Shown one piece after another: positions 49,517 to 57,678 of a DNA stretch of 64,000 bases. The notes beneath the pieces are model-generated. The model worked only from the letters and a program-made list of their open reading frames with translations. It made no database searches and had not been told where the DNA came from. Made by a program: the position numbers and the translations under genes. Source of the DNA: VAXT01 sp964591295 (GTDB lineage Bacteria > Actinomycetota > Thermoleophilia > Gaiellales > Gaiellaceae). Location of the stretch: contig CAZQAG010000001.1 of NCBI GenBank assembly GCA_964591295.1, positions 1 to 64,000 of the forward strand, read 5' to 3'. Position 1 is the first letter of the stretch; each line of letters opens with the position of its first letter.

Positions 49517-50501
49517 CGAGCTTCCAGTAGCCGCCCACCACAGGGTTCGCCGCTCGGAGCAGGGCAGGTACCGGCACCATTCCGGGAGCGAACGTCGGCG
49601 TCATGTACGCGGCCAGGTCGCGGTCGCGGACGCTCCGGAGCTGCTGCGTGGATCGCCTGCGCCGTGCGACGAGACGAGCATGCCGTGCGAGCCACCCCCA
49701 CCCTGCAACCTTGTCGCCCAGCCAGTGCTCCCTGGCGGCGATCGCCACCATGCCGAGCTCCGTGGCGACGAGAAGAGGCGACAAGAGCAGGAGCTGCCGC
49801 GCCGAATACGAGGAGAGGACGAAAACGAGTCGATTGCGCTCGAGGAAGTAGCTCTTGCGCGGATTGCGCTTGTACTCGTACTCGTGGAAGACGTCCGCGG
49901 CAGGGTCGAGGACGACGCGATACCCGGCGAGCCGCGCGCGCCAGCCGAGCTCCAGATCCTCCAGGTACATGAAGAGCTCTTCGGCGAAGCCGCCGAGCTC
50001 CCGGAACGTCTCCGCGCGAATCGCCATCGCCGTGCCGCTGGGAGCAGGAACGTCCTGGAGCCGGTCCACGGTGTCAGCCGGCTCGCCGAAGCCACCTGCC
50101 CACCCGATGCCGGTGACGTGCACCTGAACGCCCGAGGAGTTGAGCTTCTCCGGATCGTCGAGCAGCCGCAGGCGCGCCATCGCGATCCCGACCTTCGGAT
50201 CCTCGAGGGTCCGGGCGAGCTGCGCGATCGCCCCGGGCGCGACGACGGTATCGGGATTCAGGAACGCAAGGACGTCGCCGGTCGCCTCGCTCGCCGCAAC
50301 GTTGTTCGCGCCGCCGAAACCGAGGTTTTCCCCTGGCTCGAGGACCCGCACACCGTCGCGCCGCCGGGCTTCCTCGATCTCCGGGCCGCCGTCGCCGTTG
50401 TCGACGACGAGGACCTCGTCAGCCTCGCCCGTCAGCGAGTCGAGGCATCTCGTCAGAGATGACCCCGTCTGGTAGGCGACCGTGACGACCGAGACGCTCA
50501 A
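49500..50501 (-). CDS. Glycosyltransferase family 2
   Basis: A 333-residue GT-A enzyme: VVTVAYQTGSSLTRCLDSL, FLNPDTVVAPGAIAQLARTL, MYLEDLELGWRARLAGY. It shares with the GT2 at 34166-35173 the extension EYEYKRNPRKSYFLERNR, two hydrophobic segments and a basic tail, indicating a common ancestor. TTG start at 50501, 5 nt after the upstream methyltransferase stop. Last gene of the long minus-strand unit that begins at 56946. Confidence 0.85.
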   Translation of the reverse strand: MSVSVVTVAYQTGSSLTRCLDSLTGEADEVLVVDNGDGGPEIEEARRRDGVRVLEPGENLGFGGANNVAASEATGDVLAFLNPDTVVAPGAIAQLARTLEDPKVGIAMARLRLLDDPEKLNSSGVQVHVTGIGWAGGFGEPADTVDRLQDVPAPSGTAMAIRAETFRELGGFAEELFMYLEDLELGWRARLAGYRVVLDPAADVFHEYEYKRNPRKSYFLERNRLVFVLSSYSARQLLLLSPLLVATELGMVAIAAREHWLGDKVAGWGWLARHARLVARRRRSTQQLRSVRDRDLAAYMTPTFAPGMVPVPALLRAANPVVGGYWKLVRKML

Positions 50502-50506
50502 TCGGC

Positions 50507-51265
50507 CTACGCCCGGCGGACGTAGTAGCGAAGGCTGCGAATCCCGTCCGTCCGCTTCGGGTGCTCCTCGACGAGCTCGACCCTCCCGCCGGCCCCTTCA
50601 ACGGTCTCTCGCACGTCCGGCTCGGAGATCGCGAGCAACCTAGTCGGCATGAGCCGCAACCGCTTGAGAAGCAGGTCTCCGGGTATGCCAACCCCGCGGA
50701 GGAGGCTGTAGGCCCGGCGGCGCGGCTGAAGGTGGAGCGAGAGCGGCAGGTGTGCCAGCGTCTGGAAGACCACGAGCCCGCCGGGCCGCAGCACCCGGAC
50801 GAACTCGGACAGGTATGCGCGCAGAAGCTCGCGCCGCGGCAGGTGCTGCAGGACGAGCGTCGTGTAGACGAGGTCGAAGGACGAAGCTTCGAAGACGGAG
50901 AGGTCGGGCTTCACGTTGACCACGAAACTGGAGCCCCGAACATCGTCGTTGAGCTCGCGGGCCAGCCGAACCATCTCCTCCGAGATGTCCACTCCGACGG
51001 CCTCGTCGAAGTGGCCCGCGAGCGCACGGGTCAAGCGGCCGACGCCGCAGCCGAAGTCGAGAGCCCGTCCCATCCGCTCGACGCCTCCTACCTGCGCGAC
51101 GAGCTCGAGCAGTTCGGCGATCTCCTGCTCGCCGGTGGCGAAGAACTTCTCCGTGTCCCAGCGGCCGCCTCGCTGGTCGGGCCCGGCGAGGATCGCCCAG
51201 AGCGGATCCGCGGCGGCGAGCTCCTCCCAGTCCCGACCGTGGCGCTCGAGTGAAGAGGTCTTCAT
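50507..51265 (-). CDS. SAM-dependent methyltransferase
   Basis: A 252-residue class I methyltransferase: RALDFGCGVGRLTRALAGHF (motif I), AVGVDISEEMVRLAREL, DLVYTTLVLQHLP, LRPGGLVVFQTLAHL. The N-terminal helix region (HGRDWEELAAADPLWAIL) is characteristic of a common actinobacterial subgroup. It lies 3 nt after the initiating sugar transferase stop and 5 nt before the GT2 gene, so it is part of the export and assembly unit. Confidence 0.85.
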   Translation of the reverse strand: MKTSSLERHGRDWEELAAADPLWAILAGPDQRGGRWDTEKFFATGEQEIAELLELVAQVGGVERMGRALDFGCGVGRLTRALAGHFDEAVGVDISEEMVRLARELNDDVRGSSFVVNVKPDLSVFEASSFDLVYTTLVLQHLPRRELLRAYLSEFVRVLRPGGLVVFQTLAHLPLSLHLQPRRRAYSLLRGVGIPGDLLLKRLRLMPTRLLAISEPDVRETVEGAGGRVELVEEHPKRTDGIRSLRYYVRRA

Positions 51266-51268
51266 TCC

Positions 51269-52804
51269 CTAGTAGGCACCGCGACTGACGAGGACGGCGG
51301 GGATCGTCTTCAGCAGGATCGAGACGTCGAGCCAGATCGACCAGTGCTCGAGGTAGTAGAAGTCGAGCCGGACGAGGTCGTCGAAGCTGAGGCTCGACCG
51401 GCCTGCGACCTGCCAGAGCCCGGTCATGCCGGGCAGGACGAGGTAACGCTTCCGGTGCCACGGCTCCAGGAGCTCGTAGTCGCGCACGGGAAGCGGGCGC
51501 GGCCCGACGAGGCTCATCTCGCCCCGCAGCACGTTCAGCACCTGCGGGATCTCGTCGATCGACAACCGCCGCAGCACCTTTCCGACACGCGTGACGCGGG
51601 GGTCGTCGCGGATCTTGAAGAGGGCGCCTTCGGCCTCGTTGTCCTCTTCGAGGCCGGCCTGCTGGGCCTCTGCGTTGGCGTACATCGTGCGGAACTTGAG
51701 CATGCCGAAGCCCCGTTCGTTCAGACCGACCCTCTGGTCGCGGAAGAACACTGGGCCGCGTGAGTCGAGCTTGATCGCGAGAGCGATCAGCAACCAGATC
51801 GGCAAGCCGGCGACGACCATGATCGCGCTGAGAATCCAGTCGAATCCGCGCTTGACGACCCAGTCGGCGCCGGCGAATACGGGCGGCCGGAGCTCGAAAA
51901 GCGGCACGCCCTGTCCGGGCACGTACTCGCCCCGCCGTTCGATGAGCAGCTCGGTCGCGCGCGGAGCGACCCGCACCTTGACGCCGCGCCGGTGGGCCTG
52001 CTCGACGATCTCGACCAGCTCCCGGTCGTTGAAGTCGGAGTCGGTCACGATCAGCTCGTCCACCTCGCGCCGAGCGAGGACAGTGGGGAGCGACGCCAGG
52101 TTCCCCAGCACGGGCAGGCCTGCGCCGTCGGAGGAGATCGCGACAGCTCCGATGAAGTCGTAGTCGATTCCCCCGCGGCTCGCGCCAAGAGTCCGCCGAA
52201 GCCGCGCCAGGCTCTCACCCTCGCCCACGAGGATCGCGCGGCGCCGTACTCCCGCGAGCTTGAGCAAGTCGCCGGTGACGACGTCGTAGCTCCCCCGCAG
52301 CAGGCCGATGCAGATCGACGTCAGGATCACCGCCGTCGGCGCAAGCCCGTACGTGCCGAACCGGTGGCCGACGCCGAGAGCGAAGATCATCGTGATCACG
52401 GCGGCAAGAGTGAGCGAGGCCAGAATCCGGCCGAACCCGCCCCGTCGCTCGCGCTCGGCATAGAGACCCGCCTGCCAGAAGACGAGCACCGTGATCAGGG
52501 TCAGAAAGGGCAGCCATTCGGTCTCGGCGTTCCACAGGAATCCCCAGAGAGGACCGCCGTCACCGTAGACGAGCTCACGCAGCGCCAGGGCGACATAGAC
52601 GCCCAGCACGAGCCCGACGAGGTCGAGGACGATCAGCGCCGCGATGCTCGCCGCGCGCCTCACGGCCCCGCGAATCGGGAAGTACGGGCTGGTCGACCTG
52701 ATGTCGCCTAGGGGTGCAGCGTCGCCACTCTCGTCCCGGCGGCTCGGGACGGACGAGGGCGGCCGCGCCGGAGGCGCTTGTTCAGTAGCCACGGGCCGCT
52801 CCAT
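51269..52804 (-). CDS. Initiating polyprenyl phosphoglycosyl transferase (WbaP/CpsE type)
   Basis: A 511-residue enzyme that transfers a sugar-1-phosphate to undecaprenyl phosphate, the first step of repeat-unit assembly. A proline-rich cytosolic N-terminus is followed by four hydrophobic helices (about 50-170), a central Rossmann-like domain (RRRAILVGEGESLARL, to about 300) and the catalytic domain (VKRGFDWILSAIMVVAGLPI, MLKFRTMYANAE, RRLSIDEIPQVLNVLRGEMS, GPRPLP, LPGMTGLWQV). The catalytic Asp-Glu pair is in SIDEIPQ. A second, short homologue lies at 57079-57678. Confidence 0.91.
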   Translation of the reverse strand: MERPVATEQAPPARPPSSVPSRRDESGDAAPLGDIRSTSPYFPIRGAVRRAASIAALIVLDLVGLVLGVYVALALRELVYGDGGPLWGFLWNAETEWLPFLTLITVLVFWQAGLYAERERRGGFGRILASLTLAAVITMIFALGVGHRFGTYGLAPTAVILTSICIGLLRGSYDVVTGDLLKLAGVRRRAILVGEGESLARLRRTLGASRGGIDYDFIGAVAISSDGAGLPVLGNLASLPTVLARREVDELIVTDSDFNDRELVEIVEQAHRRGVKVRVAPRATELLIERRGEYVPGQGVPLFELRPPVFAGADWVVKRGFDWILSAIMVVAGLPIWLLIALAIKLDSRGPVFFRDQRVGLNERGFGMLKFRTMYANAEAQQAGLEEDNEAEGALFKIRDDPRVTRVGKVLRRLSIDEIPQVLNVLRGEMSLVGPRPLPVRDYELLEPWHRKRYLVLPGMTGLWQVAGRSSLSFDDLVRLDFYYLEHWSIWLDVSILLKTIPAVLVSRGAY

Positions 52805-52831
52805 GATACGGCCCGCGGGCGCCTCCCAGCC

Positions 52832-53986
52832 TTACTTGGGCATCCGCTTGAAGGCCAGCCAGCTCGGCTTCCGTCGACCGGAAGACGTGAAGAAGCCCGA
52901 CTGCCACCCGTCCATCCCGGGCCGTCTTGCTTCATCCTTGATCAGGAACCAGATCATCATGTCGATGCTCGGATGGGCGCGGGCGATGGCGAATGCCTGC
53001 GACAGATAGCGCGCCTGCTTTGCGAACGAGACTCCGAAGTACCGGTCCGGAGGATTCGTCTGGAAGCCGTACTCGGTCAGCCAGATGCGTTTCGGACCGT
53101 AGAGCCGCCTCACATCCCTGATCAAGACATTGATGTTCGCGAGCGTCACGGCCGTTCCCTTGAGCGGGGGCTGTGTCTTGGGTGTCTCGCTCCGGTGGCC
53201 GTAATACGGATGATGCGCGTAGGCATCGAACCGGGCCCCGGCCCGTTTCATGCCGCGGAGGAACGGAATCGGCGACAGCGAGGACCGCGGCTGCCGGCCG
53301 CTGTTGTTCCCCCTCGGAGCGGTCACTCCACACGCGACTTTCTCCCGGGCCAGCCCGGTTAGGTGGATCCCCGACCAGATCGCGTTGCACATCTGGGCGT
53401 AGATGCGCGGGCTGACGGCGACGTAGCCCCGGCGGCCTTTTGCTTTGAGGAACTGCGGCCTGAGGAACACGGGGTTGTTCGGCTCGTTCCAGGCCAGCCA
53501 GTAGCGCACAGCCGGCAGCGGCGGCTCGTCGGGCGTTGGCCGGAAGGTACCGCTGTAGCGCTTCGCCGCCGCGTACGCGAAGTTCCGCAGGTCGATCATC
53601 CGGCGAGGCGCGCGGTTCTGCTTCTTCACCGGCCCCGCCGCCCACCTGGGCGTCCAGAGGATCGAGAAGACGATCTTGATTCGGTTTTCCTTCGAGCGTT
53701 TGACCAGCGCGTCGTACATGGACCAGTCGTACGCCGGATCGGCGGGATCGACTGCTCTCGCGGGCCTCCGGCTGCGAGCGACCCCGCTCGCGCCACCCCA
53801 GTAGAGGTTGACGCGGAGCGCCTCGACACCAAGGCTCTTGTACTGCGGGAAGGCCCAGTCCGGGTTCCCGATCGACGCCTGCTCGTCGAAGATGCCGACG
53901 ATGAGGCCCCGCGATGGCTTGGCCGACGGCGCCGCCAGCCCGGCGAGCAGAGCAACGACCGCGGCGATGATCAGCTGCCTACGCAC
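52832..53986 (-). CDS. Secreted glycoside hydrolase, clan GH-A-like
   Basis: A 384-residue protein with a signal peptide (IIAAVVALLAGLAAPSA). It is a TIM-barrel hydrolase of the cellulase/GH39-like type: the acid/base candidate is Glu168 in AWNEPNN and the nucleophile candidate Glu305 in WLTEYGFQT, the normal spacing for retaining GH-A enzymes; HHPYYGH lies between. It may trim or release the polysaccharide made by this locus. GTG start at 53986 overlaps the tail of the epimerase relic (53979-54071). Confidence 0.82.
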   Translation of the reverse strand: MRRQLIIAAVVALLAGLAAPSAKPSRGLIVGIFDEQASIGNPDWAFPQYKSLGVEALRVNLYWGGASGVARSRRPARAVDPADPAYDWSMYDALVKRSKENRIKIVFSILWTPRWAAGPVKKQNRAPRRMIDLRNFAYAAAKRYSGTFRPTPDEPPLPAVRYWLAWNEPNNPVFLRPQFLKAKGRRGYVAVSPRIYAQMCNAIWSGIHLTGLAREKVACGVTAPRGNNSGRQPRSSLSPIPFLRGMKRAGARFDAYAHHPYYGHRSETPKTQPPLKGTAVTLANINVLIRDVRRLYGPKRIWLTEYGFQTNPPDRYFGVSFAKQARYLSQAFAIARAHPSIDMMIWFLIKDEARRPGMDGWQSGFFTSSGRRKPSWLAFKRMPK

Positions 53987-54071
53987 TGACGCGGTAATCC
54001 TTCGCGAGCGGGTACTCGCAGAGATGAGAGCCGAGAAAGCCGGCTCCGCCGGTGATGACAGCGCTGGGCAC
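53979..54071 (-). pseudogene. Truncated NAD-dependent sugar epimerase/dehydratase relic
   Basis: The minus strand encodes a 30-residue peptide containing VITGGAGFLGSHLCEYPLAK and then stops (TAG, 53979-53981). This is the first beta strand, glycine-rich NAD loop and first helix of extended short-chain dehydrogenases such as UDP-glucuronate decarboxylase or dTDP-glucose dehydratase. The remaining 280 or so residues are absent; the glycoside hydrolase start overlaps the stop. It sits in frame in the operon between GT2 and the hydrolase, so a deletion has probably removed the gene body. Confidence 0.75.
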
Positions 54072-54140
54072 GAGGGCGCAGGATAGCCACGTCCTCGGCG
54101 CGGCCCTCCGATCCTTACGAACTTCTAACCGTGGCTCCTA

Positions 54141-55082
54141 TCAGCGCAACTCGCGGTTCGACTCCATGTCGAACAGCATCGCGAACAGGGTGAACAGGAG
54201 GCCCGCGATCAGGAACAGGGCGACGAGGACGACCGTTGCGACGGTCAGTTCGTTGCCGAGGATACGAAGGATCGTGACGGTTGCCCCGAGCACGATCCCG
54301 AGCAGCGAGAAGAGGATGCCGAAGACCCAGAAGAAGACGAGCGGGTGGAAGTCGCGGATCACGTACTTCTCGCGCATCCGCCAGAAGAACGCCTTTGTCA
54401 GCAGCCAGGAGATGGCCGGGATCACTCGGCGAAGGCGAATCCCCGAGGTCTCGCCCACACCGTAGACCGGGCGCGAGGGCACGTCCCGCACCCGCGCGTT
54501 GATCACGTTCAGGTGCACGAGCATGTCGTTCGGAAAGCCGTAGCGCTTGTAGATGCGGTCAAGGTCGAGCAACTCGAGCGTCGGGCGGCCGATCGCGGTG
54601 TAGCCCGACTGTGAGTCCGCGATGTGCCAGTAGCCCGAGGCGATCTTCGTCAGGAGCGAGAGCACCGCGTTGCCGAGGTAGCGCGTGTGCGGAATCAGCT
54701 CCCAGGCGCGGCCCGTGAAGAGCCGGTTCGCCTTCGCGTAGTCCACCTCGCCGCGGACGACGGGCGCCGCGATCGCCTCCAGGTCGTCGGGGTCCATCTG
54801 GTTGTCGCCGGCCATCACGCACGTCACGTCGATCCCCTCGTCGAGCGCGTGCCGGTAGCCGGTGAGGATCGCGGCGCCGACGCCCTGGTTGCGCTCGTGC
54901 GAGATCACCTCGACTCGGGGGTCGCCGGATGCGCGGGCACCCTCGGCCGTGCCGTCGCGGGACGCGTCGTCGACGACGAAGACCCGGTCGACGAACTCTG
55001 GGATCCCGCTCAGCATCGTGCCGATGAGGCGCTCCTCGTCGAACGCCGGCACGACGACGGCGACCCGCTTTCCCTCGAGCAT
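54141..55082 (-). CDS. Glycosyltransferase family 2 with C-terminal membrane helices
   Basis: A 313-residue enzyme: VAVVVPAFDEERLIGTMLSG, FVVDDASRDGTAEGARAS, VMAGDNQMDPDDLEAIAAPV (DxN/metal site), then DSQSGYTAIGRPTLELLDL, and two hydrophobic helices near the C-terminus (about 230-300). It is of the polyprenyl-phosphate sugar synthase type. ATG 55082 overlaps the Wzz stop by one base (TAATG). Sugar unknown. Confidence 0.85.
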   Translation of the reverse strand: MLEGKRVAVVVPAFDEERLIGTMLSGIPEFVDRVFVVDDASRDGTAEGARASGDPRVEVISHERNQGVGAAILTGYRHALDEGIDVTCVMAGDNQMDPDDLEAIAAPVVRGEVDYAKANRLFTGRAWELIPHTRYLGNAVLSLLTKIASGYWHIADSQSGYTAIGRPTLELLDLDRIYKRYGFPNDMLVHLNVINARVRDVPSRPVYGVGETSGIRLRRVIPAISWLLTKAFFWRMREKYVIRDFHPLVFFWVFGILFSLLGIVLGATVTILRILGNELTVATVVLVALFLIAGLLFTLFAMLFDMESNRELR

Positions 55083-55945
55083 TACTGGCGGCCGGTTCGC
55101 GCGGCGATCGGCTCCCAGAGGAGCGCGGCGAGGAAGCCGAGGAGGAGCCCGATCAGGCCCGCGACCGCCGCCGAGTTACGCGTGCTCCGCGCGGTTGTCT
55201 TGGTTGCTGCCCCTCGGTCGATGATGCGCGGGAGCTCGACTTGCTCGGCCAGGGCCAGCAGCTGACGGGCCTGGAGACGGGCCTGCTCGAGCGTCCCGCG
55301 CCGCTGCTCCACGCTCAGGAGCAGGGTGGCCAGGGTCAGCCGCTCGGTCCCGGAGGCACCCCGCATGGCGGCCTCCGTCTCTTCGATGTGCCTGTCGATC
55401 GCTGCGAGCTGGCGGTTGTCGGATGCGAGCTCCTCTTGAAAGGTTTGCCTCTTCAATCTCGCGTAGCCACCGACCTCGTCCACGATCCGGTCGGCGATGG
55501 CGACGGTCGCCCTGCCGACCTCGCCCCGCCGGCTCCCCTTCACGGAGACGACGTAAAGCTGGCTGGGAAGGGTCCTCGCGACGCCGGTCCTGATCGCTCG
55601 CGTCGAGACGCCGGCCCGCAGCTCGCGCCGGGACATGCCCGACTCCGCCGAGACCTCCGCGATCGTCTCCTGCCCGCGGGCTATGCGCGCGACGGTGTTC
55701 GGGTTCGTCGCGATGGTCTGGAGCACACCGGTGCCCCCGGGGCCGTAGGGCGTGCCGGCGTAGACCGTTGCTTCCGCGCGGAAGACCTCCTTGCCTCCGA
55801 GTGCGAGCAGATAGCCGAAGGCGAGCCCGACGACGATCCCCAGGAGCAGGAGCCACCACCGCGCGACGAGAGCGTCGAAGTAGCGGCCGATGTCCACTTC
55901 GCGCTCGGCGTCGAGGTCGGGCTCGTTATGCGCCTTCGTGCTCAT
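55082..55945 (-). CDS. Wzz-like polysaccharide chain-length/copolymerase protein
   Basis: A 287-residue protein with two terminal membrane helices (about 29-50 and 259-281) enclosing an extracytoplasmic, partly coiled-coil domain. VDIGRYFDALVARWWLLLLGIVVG is the usual start of Wzz/PCP proteins, and a helical SDNRQLAAIDRHIEETEAAM stretch precedes the second helix. No tyrosine-kinase domain is attached. These proteins set chain length with Wzy or couple polymerisation to export. ATG overlaps the ATP-grasp stop (ATGA). Confidence 0.84.
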   Translation of the reverse strand: MSTKAHNEPDLDAEREVDIGRYFDALVARWWLLLLGIVVGLAFGYLLALGGKEVFRAEATVYAGTPYGPGGTGVLQTIATNPNTVARIARGQETIAEVSAESGMSRRELRAGVSTRAIRTGVARTLPSQLYVVSVKGSRRGEVGRATVAIADRIVDEVGGYARLKRQTFQEELASDNRQLAAIDRHIEETEAAMRGASGTERLTLATLLLSVEQRRGTLEQARLQARQLLALAEQVELPRIIDRGAATKTTARSTRNSAAVAGLIGLLLGFLAALLWEPIAARTGRQ

Positions 55946-56946
55946 GCTTCACCCGGCTCGCTCGCGATGGGCTCGGGCAGCTCTTCAGCGAACGGCTCGA
56001 GCCGCCCGTCTCCGTCCTCGGTCAGGCAGAGGTCTGAGAAGAAGCGCGTCATGACCACACCTTCGCGGAACTCACCGACGGTCGGCTCCGGCCGCTCTCC
56101 GTTCGCAAGCGCGAGCGCGAGCTCCGGGTAGCGGCTGCCCGCCGCTAGCGGCAATGGGAACCCACCGCCGAAGCGAGGGTTGACGTCGGTGACGAGCAAT
56201 GAGCCGTCCGGCTCGCGGAAGCACTGGATGTTGGCCGGGCCCCAGATCGGCAGCGCCTCGGCGACGCGCCGGCCGTGCTCGATCAGGTCCCAGTCCTTAA
56301 TCGTCATCCCCTTGATCGATTCGCCGCCCTTCGACTCGATCATCGTCCGCGGAATCGCGTTCAGGCACCGGCCGTCGAAGTCGCTGAAGACGTCGACCGA
56401 GTACTCCTCGCCCCGGCAAAGCGCCTGGACGAACGAAGGAACGGGCGTCCGCGCGAGCTGGAAGTCGAGCTCGTCGCGGTCGTGCGCTGGGTAGATGTGG
56501 CGCGAGCCGAAGCCCTCGCGAGCCTTGACGAGCACCGGGAACTCGAGCTCCGCCGGGAGCGCCTCAGGCAGCCAACTCGAAGGAGACGGGATTCCGAGCC
56601 CCTCGAAGGTCTCGTGGGCCAGGTACTTGTCGCCCATCTGTTCGGTCACCTCGACCGGCGGCAGGAGCAGAGCGGCGCCGAGGTCTTTACGTGCACCGGC
56701 GAGGATCATCTGGTCGAGATCGGTGAGCGGGACGACGAGGTCGATGCCGTGCTCGGAGACGAGCTCGGCGAGCTGGGACACGTAGCCGGGGTCGTCCACG
56801 CGGAGGACGAGCTCGTAGCTGTCCGCGTGGTAGAGGGCGGGTGCAAGCGGGTTGACGTCGGCGGCAACAGTCGTCGCGCCGGCCCGTCCGAAGGCCGAGA
56901 CGATGTCGACGCGCTGACCTGCGCAAGTGAAGAGGACCGCCGTCAC
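55942..56946 (-). CDS. ATP-grasp ligase
   Basis: A 334-residue enzyme of the carbamoyl-phosphate-synthase-like ATP-grasp family. An N-terminal preATP-grasp Rossmann domain (VLFTCAGQRVDIVSAFGRAG, VVPLTDLDQMILAGARKDLG) precedes the ATP-grasp fold (FPVLVKAREGFGSRHIYPA, EYSVDVFSDFDG, VTDVNPRFGGGFPLPLAAG). It would join a carboxylate to an amine, thiol or hydroxyl using ATP, perhaps adding an amino acid to a sugar. First gene of the unit 56946-49500; TACCCT lies 8 nt before the GTG start. Confidence 0.85.
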   Translation of the reverse strand: MTAVLFTCAGQRVDIVSAFGRAGATTVAADVNPLAPALYHADSYELVLRVDDPGYVSQLAELVSEHGIDLVVPLTDLDQMILAGARKDLGAALLLPPVEVTEQMGDKYLAHETFEGLGIPSPSSWLPEALPAELEFPVLVKAREGFGSRHIYPAHDRDELDFQLARTPVPSFVQALCRGEEYSVDVFSDFDGRCLNAIPRTMIESKGGESIKGMTIKDWDLIEHGRRVAEALPIWGPANIQCFREPDGSLLVTDVNPRFGGGFPLPLAAGSRYPELALALANGERPEPTVGEFREGVVMTRFFSDLCLTEDGDGRLEPFAEELPEPIASEPGEA

Positions 56947-56954
56947 GGCGAAAG

Positions 56955-56960
56955 AGGGTA
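56955..56960 (-). promoter_or_regulatory. -10 hexamer TACCCT for the ATP-grasp/Wzz unit
   Basis: Minus-strand TACCCT ends 8 nt before GTG 56946. It heads an apparent seven-gene unit running down to 49500. Confidence 0.5.
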
Positions 56961-57013
56961 ACGACTCGGCGGAAATCGCCCCTCGGGAAACGTCACGATT
57001 CCGGCACAGACGC

Positions 57014-57031
57014 GTTTCACACGTGTCACAC
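57014..57031. promoter_or_regulatory. Tandem 9-mers upstream of the ATP-grasp unit
   Basis: GTTTCACAC followed directly by GTGTCACAC (one mismatch) also creates the palindrome ACACGTGT at 57019-57026. It lies about 70 nt upstream of the ATP-grasp start in the only sizeable gap (56947-57078) of this part of the locus, a suitable place for an operator. Function unproven. Confidence 0.3.
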
Positions 57032-57078
57032 CTTTCTCAGTACGATCGCAGCGGGGAGGAGGTGGAGCGAACCTTCTT

Positions 57079-57678
57079 TTAAGGCTTTTTCCGGGCGTCG
57101 CCGGCCCGCCAGCCGCCGGTCTCCCCCTTGTAGGTGCCGCCGAAGAGCGCGCTCGGGGTGCGGAGCAGGATCTTCAGGTCGACGCTCGCGGAGCGGTTCT
57201 CGACGTACCAGACGTCGAGCTCGATCCGCTCCTCCCAGGGCAGCGAAGCGCGCCCGTGGATCTGTGCCCAGCCGGTGATGCCCGGCTTCACCTCGAGCCG
57301 CTTCCGCTGCCGCGGCGTGTACTGCTCCACCTGGTAGGCAAGCGTCGGGCGCGGCCCGATCAGGCTCATCTCCCCGCGCACGACGTTCCAGAGCTGAGGA
57401 AGCTCGTCGAGCGAGAGGCGCCGCAGCGCCCGACCGACCCGGGTGATGCGCGAATCTCCGCGGTTGACCGCCAACCCCGCTCCCTGCTGCTCCGCGCCAA
57501 CCACCATCGTCCTCAGCTTTACGAGCTCGAACTCGCGCCCGTCCTGACCCACCCGGCGTTGCCGGTAGAGCACGGGGCCCCGGTCCTCGAGCTTGATCGC
57601 AAGCGCCGCCACGGCCAGCGCCGGGCTAGCGAGAGCGAGTCCGAGCGAAGCGCCGGCGACATCGAGCACGCGGTTCAC
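57079..57678 (-). CDS. Short initiating phosphoglycosyl transferase (PglC-like)
   Basis: A 199-residue monotopic sugar transferase: a membrane-associated helix at residues 6-25, then DRGPVLYRQRRVGQDGREFELVKLRTM, the Asp-Glu pair in RRLSLDELPQLWNVVRGEMS, IGPRPTLAYQVEQY and KPGITGWAQIHGRASL. It lacks the N-terminal membrane and Rossmann parts of 51269-52804. GTG 57678 overlaps the upstream GT2 stop (GTGA), excluding the longer frame. Two initiators in one locus suggest two glycans or alternative first sugars. Confidence 0.9.
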   Translation of the reverse strand: MNRVLDVAGASLGLALASPALAVAALAIKLEDRGPVLYRQRRVGQDGREFELVKLRTMVVGAEQQGAGLAVNRGDSRITRVGRALRRLSLDELPQLWNVVRGEMSLIGPRPTLAYQVEQYTPRQRKRLEVKPGITGWAQIHGRASLPWEERIELDVWYVENRSASVDLKILLRTPSALFGGTYKGETGGWRAGDARKKP

